A DNA stretch of 64,000 nt from an uncultured Phascolarctobacterium sp. (GCA_958448515.1 CAUDEF010000004.1:1-64000); one strand, 5' to 3'; shown: positions 53,619-63,525, counted from the first letter of the stretch. Numbers and translations: made by a program. The notes: generated by a model from the sequence alone, not told the origin.

Positions 53619-54488
53619 ATGAACTATCTAAAAATATTTAAAGACTATTTTTATCAAAAAAATCATCCTGCTCCATCTATACATAGTATAGATAAGACTA
53701 TTAATTTAATATTAACAACACATATTTCAATTTCACGATTTGGAGATGGGGAATTAGATTTATTATTAAATATTAATCAACCTAAATTTCAGAAAACAAA
53801 CCCTTTACTTGTAAAAAAATTATATGATACATTAAATTCAAAAAACGAAAACCTTCTAATTTGTCTTCCCAAAACATTCTGTTATAATGACTTAAACAAA
53901 TTAAATAGTAAAGCCAAGAAGCATTGGCTGAAATTTATTTCCAAAAACAGAAAATCAATTTATAGTATATTAGATTTTAATACTCAATATGGGAATGCAT
54001 TATTTACTCGCAATTATATTGACCTTGAAGACAAGTCTAATTCTGTAAACTATTTTAATAAAATAAAACAAATTTGGTTTAATCGAAATGTTATCATTAT
54101 TGAAGGTCGTTTTACACGGTTTGGTGTAAATAATGATCTATTAACAAATGCAAAGTCTGTAAAAAGAATTTTATGTCCAGAGAAAAATGCTTTCGATCAG
54201 TATGATAATATTTTAAATTATGCCGTAACTTTACCTAAAGATGTATTATTCCTAATAGCATTAGGTCCTACAGCAACAGTATTATCTAATGATTTATCTG
54301 AAAAAGGATACCAGGCAATAGATATAGGACATCTTGATATTGAATACGAATGGTTTTTATCTGGTGCCAATACGAAATCTAAAGTAAACAATAAGTATGT
54401 CAACGAAACAGATGATATAATAACTGATAGCAATGATACTTTAAAAAATGAATTATACGAATTACAAATTATCAAAAAAATCTGCTGA
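53619..54488 (+). CDS. GT-D fold (DUF1792) glycosyltransferase
   Basis: 289 residues. SISRFGDGELDLLL near residue 40 matches the RFGDGE signature of GT-D enzymes (streptococcal dGT1), with LLICLPKTF, IIIEGRFTRFGV and IALGPTATVLSNDLSEKGYQAIDIGHLDIEYEW following in family order. AGGAGG precedes the ATG. It is the only plus-strand gene in the LPS region. It usually adds glucose or galactose to a growing glycan. Confidence 0.85.
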   Translation: MNYLKIFKDYFYQKNHPAPSIHSIDKTINLILTTHISISRFGDGELDLLLNINQPKFQKTNPLLVKKLYDTLNSKNENLLICLPKTFCYNDLNKLNSKAKKHWLKFISKNRKSIYSILDFNTQYGNALFTRNYIDLEDKSNSVNYFNKIKQIWFNRNVIIIEGRFTRFGVNNDLLTNAKSVKRILCPEKNAFDQYDNILNYAVTLPKDVLFLIALGPTATVLSNDLSEKGYQAIDIGHLDIEYEWFLSGANTKSKVNNKYVNETDDIITDSNDTLKNELYELQIIKKIC

Positions 54489-54509
54489 TTTAAATCAGCA
54501 GATTTTTTT
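54474..54509. terminator. Palindromic terminator encoding both C-termini
   Basis: A perfectly symmetric hairpin (AAATCTGCTGATTT and complement, with A7 and T7 flanks). Each convergent gene ends inside it with the same codons, KKIC and TGA. Confidence 0.85.
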
Positions 54510-55472
54510 CCCTACTGATGACAAAAATGCATAAATTTTATTAATAATACTTGTATTGTTAAATCCCCATAACAGGACTTTATGTTTAGTTTTCAGTTTA
54601 TTTTTTTCCATAATACTTTGATTATCTTTTATAAAATTTACAACATTCCTAAAGCGTTCAGAAGTTTCACTTTCTTTATTAGCATAAAAAGCAGTTAATG
54701 TAGATAATGCTGTTTCTATTGCAAGTTTCCTACAATCATTCTCACAATTAATTTTATTTTTTACAGCAAAAGCAACACGCTCTTTGTAACCTAAAAAACA
54801 GTCATATCTACTTTTACTGTTAAATGCTGATGCAATAATAGATCCTTTTCTCTTATAGTAGTAATAATATGGTTTCCTTAAGTATCCAACCTTATTTGCT
54901 AAAAAGAATAATTTATAGGTTGTGGCAACATCTTCATATATTCTGCCTTTAGGATATCTTATTTTATCAAATAAATACCTTTTATAAACTTTATTCCATG
55001 CAGCATTGTCAAGATTACCATTTAAAATTTCTATTATCGCTTTATTTTTATTAAAGATTTTATCACTGTCATATCTTGGTCTAAATTTCTTTCTTTCTCC
55101 CCTAACTAAATATACGTCACAACAGATTATATCTAACTGATTTTGTTCTAATTGATATACCATATCCTGATACATATTTTCATCAAGTTTATCATCGCTA
55201 TCAACAAAAGTTATATAATCCCCTTTTGCTACATCAATACCAGAATTTCTGGCATCGCTGAGTCCGCCATTTTCTTTATGTATAACCTTTACTCTGCTGT
55301 CTTTTTTAGCATATTCATCACATATTTCTCCGCATTTATCAGGAGAGCCATCGTCTACTAAAATAAGCTCAAAATCAGTAAAAGTTTGGTTTAATATTGA
55401 ATCTACACATTGATGAATATACGGCTCAACTTTATATACAGGTACAATAACAGATAACTTTGACATAATCAT
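54495..55472 (-). CDS. GT2 family glycosyltransferase
   Basis: 325 residues. SVIVPVYKVEPYIHQCVDSIL, LILVDDGSPDKCGEI, GGLSDARNSGI and FVDSDDKL are the GT-A motifs, with DSDD as the metal-binding DxD. The C-terminal half is basic and helical. Its ATG overlaps the preceding TGA (ATGA). It likely extends an outer-core sugar; the sugar is unknown. Confidence 0.88.
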   Translation of the reverse strand: MIMSKLSVIVPVYKVEPYIHQCVDSILNQTFTDFELILVDDGSPDKCGEICDEYAKKDSRVKVIHKENGGLSDARNSGIDVAKGDYITFVDSDDKLDENMYQDMVYQLEQNQLDIICCDVYLVRGERKKFRPRYDSDKIFNKNKAIIEILNGNLDNAAWNKVYKRYLFDKIRYPKGRIYEDVATTYKLFFLANKVGYLRKPYYYYYKRKGSIIASAFNSKSRYDCFLGYKERVAFAVKNKINCENDCRKLAIETALSTLTAFYANKESETSERFRNVVNFIKDNQSIMEKNKLKTKHKVLLWGFNNTSIINKIYAFLSSVGKKIC

Positions 55473-56215
55473 TTCTTCTCCATCAACATTAATTTTACAT
55501 ATTTATTTAAAGTATAATTAGCATAATTTAAGCATAATGCAAAACCAATCCAGCCTTCCCAAAAGCCTTTTTTTAAAATATACATTTTTATAAAAGCAAA
55601 AAAAGGTCTGAAGATAAAATCTTTAATATATTTTACTTTTTTCCCGGCTTCATAATTTTTCACTGCACCTATAGCAGAATACATATTCATCTTTGCTAAA
55701 TACTCATCAAAATCTTTATAGGTATAGTGCTCTATATGCCCATCCAATACTTTCAACGGCAAGTTGCAAATAATCTTCTCATGCACTTTACCTTCCCAAT
55801 AACCTTGATTTGTTGGAAATAACCTTATAACACTATCAGGACCAAGCACGCCATACTTAAAGCTTCTGCCAAAAGCATTATTTCTGCGTTCAAACTTATA
55901 TATTACCTGTTCTTTTTCTATGGCAGATTTTATATTATCAGTAAGTTCATCACTCATGCGTTCGTCAGCATCCAGATACAGCACCCATTCAGTACCCACA
56001 TGCTTTAAAGCAAAATTCCTCTGAGCTGAAAAGTCATTATCCCACGCTCTGTACACAACCTTAGATTTATATTGTTCTGCCAGATCCACAGTTTTATCTG
56101 TACTGCCAGAATCAACAATAAGCACTTTATCTGTCAGCTTTTGTGCATTTTTTATAACATCAACAATATGTTCTTCTTCATTTTTAGTTAAAATAACAAC
56201 TGTTACATCAGTCAT
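55469..56215 (-). CDS. GT2 family glycosyltransferase, WaaE/KdtX-like
   Basis: 248 residues. VTVVILTKNEEEHIVDVI, VLIVDSGSTDKT, DFSAQRNFAL and LYLDADERMS match the LPS-core beta-glycosyltransferases WaaE/KdtX that add glucose to heptose I. The C-terminal part has an amphipathic membrane-associating region (FIFRPFFAFIKMYIL). GGAGATAGATC precedes the ATG. Next to the heptosyltransferases. Confidence 0.85.
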   Translation of the reverse strand: MTDVTVVILTKNEEEHIVDVIKNAQKLTDKVLIVDSGSTDKTVDLAEQYKSKVVYRAWDNDFSAQRNFALKHVGTEWVLYLDADERMSDELTDNIKSAIEKEQVIYKFERRNNAFGRSFKYGVLGPDSVIRLFPTNQGYWEGKVHEKIICNLPLKVLDGHIEHYTYKDFDEYLAKMNMYSAIGAVKNYEAGKKVKYIKDFIFRPFFAFIKMYILKKGFWEGWIGFALCLNYANYTLNKYVKLMLMEKK

Positions 56216-56374
56216 GATCTATCTCCAAAATTTTTCATAATAATCACATTTTATATACACATTATTAGTATAATACATATTCTTTATTGTTACAACTAAG
56301 TCCCTGCCTTGTATATTAAATCCTAATATTTCATTTTATCTAACTATCTAAAAATTCTTAATTTATATAAAGTA

Positions 56375-56402
56375 AAAGCAGAATTCATAAGAATTCTGCT
56401 TT
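56375..56402 (-). terminator. Hairpin after heptosyltransferase operon
   Basis: 12-bp stem (AAAGCAGAATTC / GAATTCTGCTTT) with ATAA loop, 14 bp past the stop codon; only a short T-run follows on the minus strand. Confidence 0.55.
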
Positions 56403-56415
56403 CTTAATATTTATT

Positions 56416-57444
56416 TTATTCTCCCAACATTTTCTCTGCCGCTTCAATAACCTGCTCTACGGTCAGCCTTGTCATGCACTGCATATCATCGCATTTATGC
56501 TTCATGCCGCCGCTGCAGCCGGTGCAGGGAGGTACTGCAGTTACTACTACGGCATCTTTTGTATAAGGTCCGTACAGTTTTGGGCTTGAAGGGCCATACA
56601 TAGCCACAATGGGCACTTTCTGGCTGATAGCCACATGCATGGGGCCGCTGTCATTGGTAATTATAAGGCTGCAGCGCTTCATGGCTGCGGCCAGTGTGCC
56701 AATAGTGAAAGCACCAGTTGCTACAACAGGAGTAGTTTTCATTTTGCTAACCGCTGCCTGCACTATTTCTTCGTCCATAGTGCCGCCGAAAAATACTGGT
56801 TTGTAGCCTTTTGCTGCCAGTATATCGGCAACCTGAGCAAAACGTTCTGAAGCCCAGCGCTTGGTAACAACAGCACTGCCGATATTAAAGCCTACCAGCT
56901 TATCTGTTTGAAAAACGCCATTTTCTCGCCAGAATTTTTCTGCCAGCTGTTTATTTTCTTCGCTGGGGAAAATTTCCAGTCCGTTATGCTCAATTTTTTC
57001 TACTCCCAGCTGCTTTAAAATATCCATGTACATTTCTGCCGCATGGATTTTTCTGTTTAGCGGAGTAAATACATCCCACTTAAATTTTAATAAGGGATGC
57101 GCTGTACCGGCACGCACTTTAGTTTTTGTTAATGCACAAATAAAAGAGCATCTCTCATTGGGATGCAGATTTATTACTACATCAAAATCCATTTTGCTGA
57201 GCTTGCGCGCGCAGGCAACTAAAGCCAGGATGCTGTTATCTCTGCCTTTTTTATCTATGGTAATTACTTCATCAAGATATGGGTTATGCAATACTACATC
57301 TTTAAGCTTTTCATCTGCCAGAAAGGTTATATGTGCATCTGGCGCCGCCTTGCGCAAAGCATGAATAAAAGGAGTAGTAAGGGTTAAATCTCCCAGGTGC
57401 ATTAAAAATGTTACTAATATTTTTTTGCCGTTTAACTCTACCAT
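56416..57444 (-). CDS. waaF: ADP-heptose:LPS heptosyltransferase (GT9, WaaF-like)
   Basis: 342 residues. FLMHLGDLTLTTPFIHALRKA opens the GT-B fold, GFNIGSAVVTKRW and IITNDSGPMHVAIS (about 260) bind ADP-heptose, and the C-terminus has CTGCSGGMKHKCDDMQCM, a cysteine set usual in Firmicute GT9 proteins. Adds a second or later heptose to the LPS inner core. Eleven bp after the other heptosyltransferase gene. Confidence 0.85.
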   Translation of the reverse strand: MVELNGKKILVTFLMHLGDLTLTTPFIHALRKAAPDAHITFLADEKLKDVVLHNPYLDEVITIDKKGRDNSILALVACARKLSKMDFDVVINLHPNERCSFICALTKTKVRAGTAHPLLKFKWDVFTPLNRKIHAAEMYMDILKQLGVEKIEHNGLEIFPSEENKQLAEKFWRENGVFQTDKLVGFNIGSAVVTKRWASERFAQVADILAAKGYKPVFFGGTMDEEIVQAAVSKMKTTPVVATGAFTIGTLAAAMKRCSLIITNDSGPMHVAISQKVPIVAMYGPSSPKLYGPYTKDAVVVTAVPPCTGCSGGMKHKCDDMQCMTRLTVEQVIEAAEKMLGE

Positions 57445-57455
57445 ACTTCCTCCTT

Positions 57456-58475
57456 CTACAACCTGGCGATAACATCCGCCACTGTAATTTTCTCCATGCA
57501 GTTTTTATTAAGTGGGCACTTGCGTTTAAAGCAGGGCGCACATTCTTCTGTAGTACTGATAATGGTTACCTTTTTTCCATAAGGGCCGGCACGATGACCG
57601 CTGGAAGCTCCAAAAAGGGCAATTATTCTGCAGTCCATGGCTGCAGCAATATGTACCGGGCCTGTATCGCCGCCAATGCATAAACCAACACTTCCCATAA
57701 GCGCTGCCAGTTCTTTTAAATTGGTTTTAGCCGCAAGATTTAAAACTTCATCCTCAGGCAAGGCTACCTCAATCTGCTCACATTTTTCAATTTCAGCCTT
57801 ACCTCCGGCCAAAATTATACATTTCCCCTGTTTTATCAGGTACTGAGCAAGCTCTGTAAAATACTCTGCAGGCCATTCTTTTGTTGCCCAGCCTGCACCG
57901 GGAACTAATACTGCCAAATCTTCTTTAACAGCTTTTGGAAAGCTTTCTTTAAGCAGCTGCTGCATCTTTTCCTTTTCTTCAGGTAATTCCGGCATGGGAA
58001 AGAAAGGATCTTCCACCTTGCTGCCCAGATATCTGATAACATCAAGATACTGCTGCACAATATGGCCTTTATCATTGGCTCCATGTACTGCCTTGCTGAT
58101 AAATCCGCTGCCCTCACGCATATCATTGTAGCCTATTTTATTTTTGCAGCCTGTCATCCATGCTACTACAGCACTTTTAAACAGTCCCTGCAAGTCAATT
58201 ACCAGATCAAATTTAAAGCTGCGCAAAAAGCTGCGCATATGTAAAAAAGCTTTAATTTTTTCTTTGATCGGCATTTTTGTAAAGGCCTGCTTATCAAAAT
58301 AAATTACCTCATCCACATACGGAGGCTGAGGAACAAAAGCAGCAAACTGCGGATGCACTATCCAGCGTATTTTGGCATTTGGATAAAGCTCACGCAAAGC
58401 AGCCGCACAGGGCAATGCATGCATTACATCGCCCAGAGCGCTCATTTTGATAATTAAAATATTTTTATATTCCAT
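57456..58475 (-). CDS. waaC: ADP-heptose:LPS heptosyltransferase (GT9, WaaC-like)
   Basis: 339 residues from the ATG at 58475 (AAGG 8 nt upstream), just after the gmhB stop. ILIIKMSALGDVMHALPCAAALRE, VLVPGAGWATKEWP and CIGGDTGPVHIAAA are typical of heptosyltransferase I. It puts the first heptose on Kdo-lipid A. Same operon as the ADP-heptose synthesis genes. Confidence 0.86.
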   Translation of the reverse strand: MEYKNILIIKMSALGDVMHALPCAAALRELYPNAKIRWIVHPQFAAFVPQPPYVDEVIYFDKQAFTKMPIKEKIKAFLHMRSFLRSFKFDLVIDLQGLFKSAVVAWMTGCKNKIGYNDMREGSGFISKAVHGANDKGHIVQQYLDVIRYLGSKVEDPFFPMPELPEEKEKMQQLLKESFPKAVKEDLAVLVPGAGWATKEWPAEYFTELAQYLIKQGKCIILAGGKAEIEKCEQIEVALPEDEVLNLAAKTNLKELAALMGSVGLCIGGDTGPVHIAAAMDCRIIALFGASSGHRAGPYGKKVTIISTTEECAPCFKRKCPLNKNCMEKITVADVIARL

Positions 58476-58479
58476 CAAA

Positions 58480-58983
58480 TTAACCTTCAATAATATTCTT
58501 AACAAAGTTCAGCAGACTGCCGCCAGTAAAGAGATAGCCTTTTATACCTGCCGCCTGAGCCGCTTCTACATCTCTTTTGCTGTCGCCGATTAAAAAGCTC
58601 TGCTCTTTGTCTACAGCATATTCTGCCATGGCCTGCAGCAGCATACCCGGTTTTGGCTTACGGCAGGAGCAGTCTACAGCATACTCCGCCACTTTTCCTT
58701 CTTCATGATGAGGGCAGTAATAAAACTTTTCAATCTGCACTCCATATTCCTGCATCTGGCTTTGCATATACTGATGCAGTTTTTCCATATCTTCCACAGT
58801 ATAATATCCGCGGGCAATACCGCTCTGATTGGTTACCACAAAAAGCTGATAGCCTTTTTTATGAAGATAGGCAAGAGCCTCTCTTGCTCCTTCTACCCAC
58901 TGCAGATCTTCAATTTTATACAGATAATCTACATCAACATTTAAAACACCGTCACGGTCTAAAAATACAGCCTTATCTTTCAT
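58480..58983 (-). CDS. gmhB: D-glycero-beta-D-manno-heptose 1,7-bisphosphate 7-phosphatase
   Basis: 167 residues from the ATG at 58983 (an ATG two codons earlier is also possible); the 27-residue extension upstream lies in hldD. The HAD motif AVFLDRDGVLN, VVTNQSGIARG, the zinc loop CPHHEEG with CSCRKPKPG, and LIGDSKRDVEAA are all present. Overlaps the hldD stop by 11 bp. Confidence 0.93.
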   Translation of the reverse strand: MKDKAVFLDRDGVLNVDVDYLYKIEDLQWVEGAREALAYLHKKGYQLFVVTNQSGIARGYYTVEDMEKLHQYMQSQMQEYGVQIEKFYYCPHHEEGKVAEYAVDCSCRKPKPGMLLQAMAEYAVDKEQSFLIGDSKRDVEAAQAAGIKGYLFTGGSLLNFVKNIIEG

Positions 58984-59947
58984 ACACATAGTATCCGTCT
59001 GTTTTATCCAGCAGCTGGCAGTATTCAGCAATAGCTTCTTCAATATCGGTAAAGCCGCCGTCATAGCCTGCCGCTAAAAGATTAGCTGTGTCAGCCTCGG
59101 TAAAACTTTGATATTTTCCTTTCAACACTTCCGGGAACGGAATGTATTCCAGCTCACCACTGCCAAAATGTTTTAAAACACCTTTAGCCAGAGTATTAAA
59201 CTGATGCGCATTGCCGGTACCGCAGTTATAAATACCGCTGATTTCCGGATGATCCCAGAAGAAGAAATTAACTTTTACTACGTCTTTTACATAAATAAAG
59301 TCACGAGTCTGTTCACCGGGGCCATAACCATTATATTCACCAAACAGGCGCACTTTTTTCTCAGCTTTCCACTGATTATACATCTGGTAAACCATGGAAG
59401 CCATTTTGCCTTTGTGATTTTCCTGTGGGCCATAAACGTTAAAATAACGCAGACCAACAACCTGACTTTGTGCCTGAGGCAGCAAACGGCGCAGATAGTT
59501 ATCAAAAAACAGCTTGGAAAAAGCATAAACATTTAAAGCTTCTTCGCAGGCAGGTTCTTCTTTAAAGCCATGAGCACCACTGCCATAGGTGGAAGCAGAA
59601 GATGCATAAATCAGCTGAATTTTTCTGTCCAGACAAAAATGCAGTAAATTTTTGGTGTACTCAAAATTGTTTTCCATCATGTATTTGCCATTGTATTCCA
59701 TGGTATCAGAGCAGGCACCTTCGTGGAAAACAACGTCAATTTTTTCATGATTAAACTTGCCTGCTTTCAGAGCATCGGCAAAAGCAAATTTATCCATATA
59801 ATCCATAACTTTTAAGCCCTGAATATTTTTGAACTTCACCATATTGGTAAGGTTATCTACTACTAAAATATCATCACGGCCGCGTTCATTTAAGCCTTTT
59901 ACTATATTACTGCCGATAAAACCGGCACCACCTGTTACGATAATCAT
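58973..59947 (-). CDS. hldD: ADP-L-glycero-D-manno-heptose 6-epimerase
   Basis: 324 residues. VTGGAGFIGSNIVKGLNERG binds NADP, FHEGACSDTM and YASSASTYGSG form the active-site region, and YAFSKLFFDNYLR has the catalytic Y-x3-K. It gives ADP-L-glycero-heptose, the donor for the heptosyltransferases. Overlaps hldE by 4 bp. Confidence 0.96.
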   Translation of the reverse strand: MIIVTGGAGFIGSNIVKGLNERGRDDILVVDNLTNMVKFKNIQGLKVMDYMDKFAFADALKAGKFNHEKIDVVFHEGACSDTMEYNGKYMMENNFEYTKNLLHFCLDRKIQLIYASSASTYGSGAHGFKEEPACEEALNVYAFSKLFFDNYLRRLLPQAQSQVVGLRYFNVYGPQENHKGKMASMVYQMYNQWKAEKKVRLFGEYNGYGPGEQTRDFIYVKDVVKVNFFFWDHPEISGIYNCGTGNAHQFNTLAKGVLKHFGSGELEYIPFPEVLKGKYQSFTEADTANLLAAGYDGGFTDIEEAIAEYCQLLDKTDGYYVYER

Positions 59948-61434
59948 AATTTACCCTCCTTAACCATGTGGGCGATTTTTTCTACTACGCCTGTAGTAGA
60001 GTAACCTTCTTCAAATTCTATAATCCGCACTTCTCCGGCATATTCACGTCCTGCCACTTCTTCAGGTTTATAGTCGCCGCCTTTTACAAGAATATCCGGT
60101 CTGATTTTTTCAATCAGATTGGTAGGCGTATCTTCATCAAAAAGTACTACTGCGTCTACGCAGGCAAGTGCCGCCAGTACTCTTGCTCTGTCCAGTTCGT
60201 GTACAAGAGGACGAGTTTCTCCCTTTAATCTGCGTACAGACGCATCAGTATTAAGACCAACAATTAAATGCTTGCCAAGCCCTGCTGCCTTTTCCAGATA
60301 AGTTACATGACCCACATGCAGAATATCAAAGCAGCCATTGGTAAATACAATCTTTTCGCCGCAGGCTTTCCATGTTGCCGCAAGAGAAGTAATTTCCTCC
60401 CAACTGAGAGTACGATAACCTCTGCCCTGCTTGCGTTCTTCTGTAAGCAAGTCTTTTAACAGCTCATCACGATGCACAGGATAGGTACCAACCTTAGCCA
60501 CAACAATACCTGCAGCTCTGTTAGCCATATAAACGGCGTCTTCCAGCTCCAATTTGCCGGCTGCTCCGGCCAAAAGTGTTGCCGCCACAGTGTCTCCGGC
60601 ACCGGAAACATCAAATACCTCGATGGCAGCCGCCGGACTGTGCAGTACCTGAGTGTCATTTACCAGTGTCATACCCTTTTCACTGCGGGTAACAACTACG
60701 TTTTTTATATTGTATTTCAGCTTTGCGGCTTTTGCCATTTCAACTACAGCTGCATCATCATTATCCTTTTCGCAGCCTGCCGCTTCACACATTTCCTTTA
60801 AATTGGGAGTAATAAAATCACAGCCGCTGTATTTGCTCCAGTCTGCACCTTTGGGATCAATTAACACAGGAATATTATAGGCTTTGCCCTGTTTAATTAC
60901 CCATTGGCAAAAGCTGTCAGAGCATACTCCCTTAGCGTAGTCAGAAACAATAATACCATCCAGACCTTCATCCAGAAGGTTATCCAGCCATGCGCTTAAA
61001 GCCTTAATTTCTTCCGGAAATAAATCTCCTGTTTCTTCAAAATCAAGGCGCAGCATTTGCTGATTGCCGCCTAAAACACGCATTTTAGTAATGGTTTTAC
61101 GGCTGCTGCTTTTTACCAGACCACTGCAGTCAATGCCAGCCTCAGCCAGCAGTTTTTCCAGCAAAGGCCGGCTTTCATCGTCACCAGTTACGCCGCCCAT
61201 ATATACCTTGCATTCCAGATGAGCAAGATTGGCCGCTACATTGGCAGCACCGCCCAAAACGGACTTCATGCTGGTAATTTTGGTTACCGGTACCGGAGCT
61301 TCAGGAGAAATACGTTTTACTTCTCCATGAAAATATCTGTCCAGCATAACATCACCGATAACAGCTATTTTTAAGTTTTTGATTTTTTCTGCCAGAAAAG
61401 CAGTTATGGCTAAGTCTGCCACTTTATTCACCAT
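59944..61434 (-). CDS. hldE: Bifunctional heptose 7-phosphate kinase / heptose 1-phosphate adenylyltransferase
   Basis: 496 residues, both domains fused as in E. coli. The PfkB-type kinase (to about 330) has IGDVMLDRYFHGEVKRISPEAP and VFDVSGAGDTVAAT; the adenylyltransferase (from about 355) has VFTNGCFDILHVGHVTYL with HxGH, and GLNTDASVRRLKG. Start overlaps gmhA by 11 bp. Confidence 0.96.
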   Translation of the reverse strand: MVNKVADLAITAFLAEKIKNLKIAVIGDVMLDRYFHGEVKRISPEAPVPVTKITSMKSVLGGAANVAANLAHLECKVYMGGVTGDDESRPLLEKLLAEAGIDCSGLVKSSSRKTITKMRVLGGNQQMLRLDFEETGDLFPEEIKALSAWLDNLLDEGLDGIIVSDYAKGVCSDSFCQWVIKQGKAYNIPVLIDPKGADWSKYSGCDFITPNLKEMCEAAGCEKDNDDAAVVEMAKAAKLKYNIKNVVVTRSEKGMTLVNDTQVLHSPAAAIEVFDVSGAGDTVAATLLAGAAGKLELEDAVYMANRAAGIVVAKVGTYPVHRDELLKDLLTEERKQGRGYRTLSWEEITSLAATWKACGEKIVFTNGCFDILHVGHVTYLEKAAGLGKHLIVGLNTDASVRRLKGETRPLVHELDRARVLAALACVDAVVLFDEDTPTNLIEKIRPDILVKGGDYKPEEVAGREYAGEVRIIEFEEGYSTTGVVEKIAHMVKEGKL

Positions 61435-61987
61435 CCACTAATTCACACAAAATATGTCCGATTAAAATATGCATTTCCTGTGCGCGGGCAGTAATCTTTG
61501 CCGGAACAGCAATGCATTCATCACACAGCTGCGCCATCTGTCCGCCGCCTGCCGCAGTCATGCCCACGCAGTATACGCCTTTACTTTTGGCAAGTTTAAC
61601 AGCTTCCACCACATTGGGGCTGTTGCCGCTGGTAGAAATTCCTACCAGCACATCACCGGGCTGAGCCAGTGCTTCTACCTGACGCACAAAAACCTTGTCA
61701 AAACCGTAATCGTTGCCAACGGCAGTTAAAATAGAAGTATCCACAGTTAAAGCAATGGCGGGCAATCCCTGACGCTCCTTCTGAAAACGTCCTACAAACT
61801 CAGCCGCCAGATGCTGACTGTCGGCGGCACTGCCGCCGTTGCCGCAGAACAGTACTTTTTTGCCATCTGCCAGCGCCGCTTTAATAGCTGCGGCAATACG
61901 ATCTATCTGCTCTAAAATATCGCTTTGCATTACCAGCTGCGCCACAGCCAGATGCTCTTCAAAGCGTTCCTTAATAATTTTATTCAT
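61424..61987 (-). CDS. gmhA: Sedoheptulose 7-phosphate isomerase
   Basis: 187 residues, a SIS-domain protein. LFCGNGGSAADSQHLAAEFVGRF and GISTSGNSPNVVEAV bind the sugar phosphate; ARAQEMHILIGHILCELV carries the catalytic histidine and metal ligands. First step of ADP-heptose synthesis; 11 bp after the LptD-like gene, suggesting transport and synthesis are cotranscribed. Confidence 0.95.
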   Translation of the reverse strand: MNKIIKERFEEHLAVAQLVMQSDILEQIDRIAAAIKAALADGKKVLFCGNGGSAADSQHLAAEFVGRFQKERQGLPAIALTVDTSILTAVGNDYGFDKVFVRQVEALAQPGDVLVGISTSGNSPNVVEAVKLAKSKGVYCVGMTAAGGGQMAQLCDECIAVPAKITARAQEMHILIGHILCELVDGE

Positions 61988-61998
61988 AATTTACCTCA

Positions 61999-63459
61999 TT
62001 ACCAGTTTGTAAATTCATATTTTATAGTCCAGTTATCATTGTTCTTATAATGCTCTTTTTCATATTCCAGAGCTATCTGCCAGCAGCAGAAACGATGTAC
62101 AAATCTGTAATCTGTTTCGTAATTTCTGCTCTTCTCCAGATCATAACGATTGACAACAGTAATACTGTTTTTGTCATCAAATTTGTATTCAATGCCATTG
62201 CGCAGCTCTGTTTCCATATCCGGCTGTCCGTAGTCAAACACATTAGATGTAAAATCTTCTTTATAGTATCCTGCCCAGGTTCTCCACTTATCGGTAAGCT
62301 GCTGACCTAATGTTGCATAATATACATTAGTCGATTCTTTAGTATCGCCAAGGCTTTCTTCTGTCCATTTTTTGCCTATTGTAAGGTCTAAAGTGGTGTA
62401 CGGACTGTCAAACAGATAAATTCTGTCATGGTTTAAAAATACGCCATATTCCGTATGCCAGCTGCGTTTGCCTGTATCATCATTCTTCCACAAACCGTGT
62501 TCACCATAAAAGCTGTAAGATAAAGGCAGCTTATCAGAAAAATGATGGGGTTTATAGTCAAAGCGGATATTGGTCTGCTTTTTAACCCAGTCATCGTCTT
62601 CCTCAAACCAGCCATTTTCAAAATTTACAGTAAAGTTACGCTCATTATGGCGCATGCCGTAAACAGGACGATAACCCTCCTTGGAATAATAGCCTAAATC
62701 AGCATAAACTGTAGTTTTATCGCTGATAGGACGTTCATATTCCAGACGGATATAAGCACCATTATCATCATCATAACCAATACGGGGCATTAAGCGTTCC
62801 TGACTTTTGCCGCTCAGGTCGCTTTCCCAGATGTCACGGGAATAAATATGCTTGCCTTTGACAAAAACCTGTACATCACGGGCAATCATTTTCTGTCCCG
62901 GATATACCTCAAAGGTTTTGGCTTTGATTTCCAGACAGGGATCACTTTTTACTGCCGGGCATCTTGACGTACTGCCACCCTCATCTAAAGTCATTTTTTC
63001 CGGATCAATAACTGCATGCGGCGCTCTGAAAAAGTCCTTGCCGTTTTTACCGTCAAGCTTTTTCAGTTCACCTGTTTTGCTGTTAAAGTTATAATAACCC
63101 CATTGAGCAGAGGTTTCAGAATTACCCTCTTTTAAAGAGCCGCCTTCCTCCAGCCAGATATCACCGGTTTTCATATTGCCGCGCACTTTGGTTGTAAAAA
63201 TATCCTGACCGCCCTGATTTATTTTTACATTACCTTCAGCGTAAAAATCGCCGGATACATTATCATAGCTGGCATGCTCACTGACAATGGTAATAGGCAT
63301 CTGTGCTGTTTCTTCCACGTGCTCACGGTGCTTAACTGTTGTATTAAGCTCTTCTGCAGGCGCCAGATACTTGTCATCACCATTATTATCAAACTGTGCC
63401 GCATACGCAGGAACAGTCATTCCTAACGCCAGCGCTGCCGCAATAAAAGTTTTATTCAT
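61999..63459 (-). CDS. LptD/OstA-like outer-membrane LPS assembly barrel (short form)
   Basis: 486 residues with signal peptide (cleaved after PAYA). An OstA/LptA-like beta-jellyroll follows (about 50-190: SEHASYDNVSGDFYAEGNVKI), then a C-terminal barrel of alternating strands rich in Y and W, ending in YEFTNW with a terminal aromatic for Bam insertion. Proteobacterial LptD is about 780 residues, so the barrel is shorter. It may be LptD itself or a paralogue. Two cysteines (CPAVKSDPC) could form a disulfide. Confidence 0.7.
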   Translation of the reverse strand: MNKTFIAAALALGMTVPAYAAQFDNNGDDKYLAPAEELNTTVKHREHVEETAQMPITIVSEHASYDNVSGDFYAEGNVKINQGGQDIFTTKVRGNMKTGDIWLEEGGSLKEGNSETSAQWGYYNFNSKTGELKKLDGKNGKDFFRAPHAVIDPEKMTLDEGGSTSRCPAVKSDPCLEIKAKTFEVYPGQKMIARDVQVFVKGKHIYSRDIWESDLSGKSQERLMPRIGYDDDNGAYIRLEYERPISDKTTVYADLGYYSKEGYRPVYGMRHNERNFTVNFENGWFEEDDDWVKKQTNIRFDYKPHHFSDKLPLSYSFYGEHGLWKNDDTGKRSWHTEYGVFLNHDRIYLFDSPYTTLDLTIGKKWTEESLGDTKESTNVYYATLGQQLTDKWRTWAGYYKEDFTSNVFDYGQPDMETELRNGIEYKFDDKNSITVVNRYDLEKSRNYETDYRFVHRFCCWQIALEYEKEHYKNNDNWTIKYEFTNW

Positions 63460-63525
63460 AATTTCAATCTCCTTATAACAGATATAAAAGCATACACTTA
63501 TCCATTTGATATTATATCATAAAAA

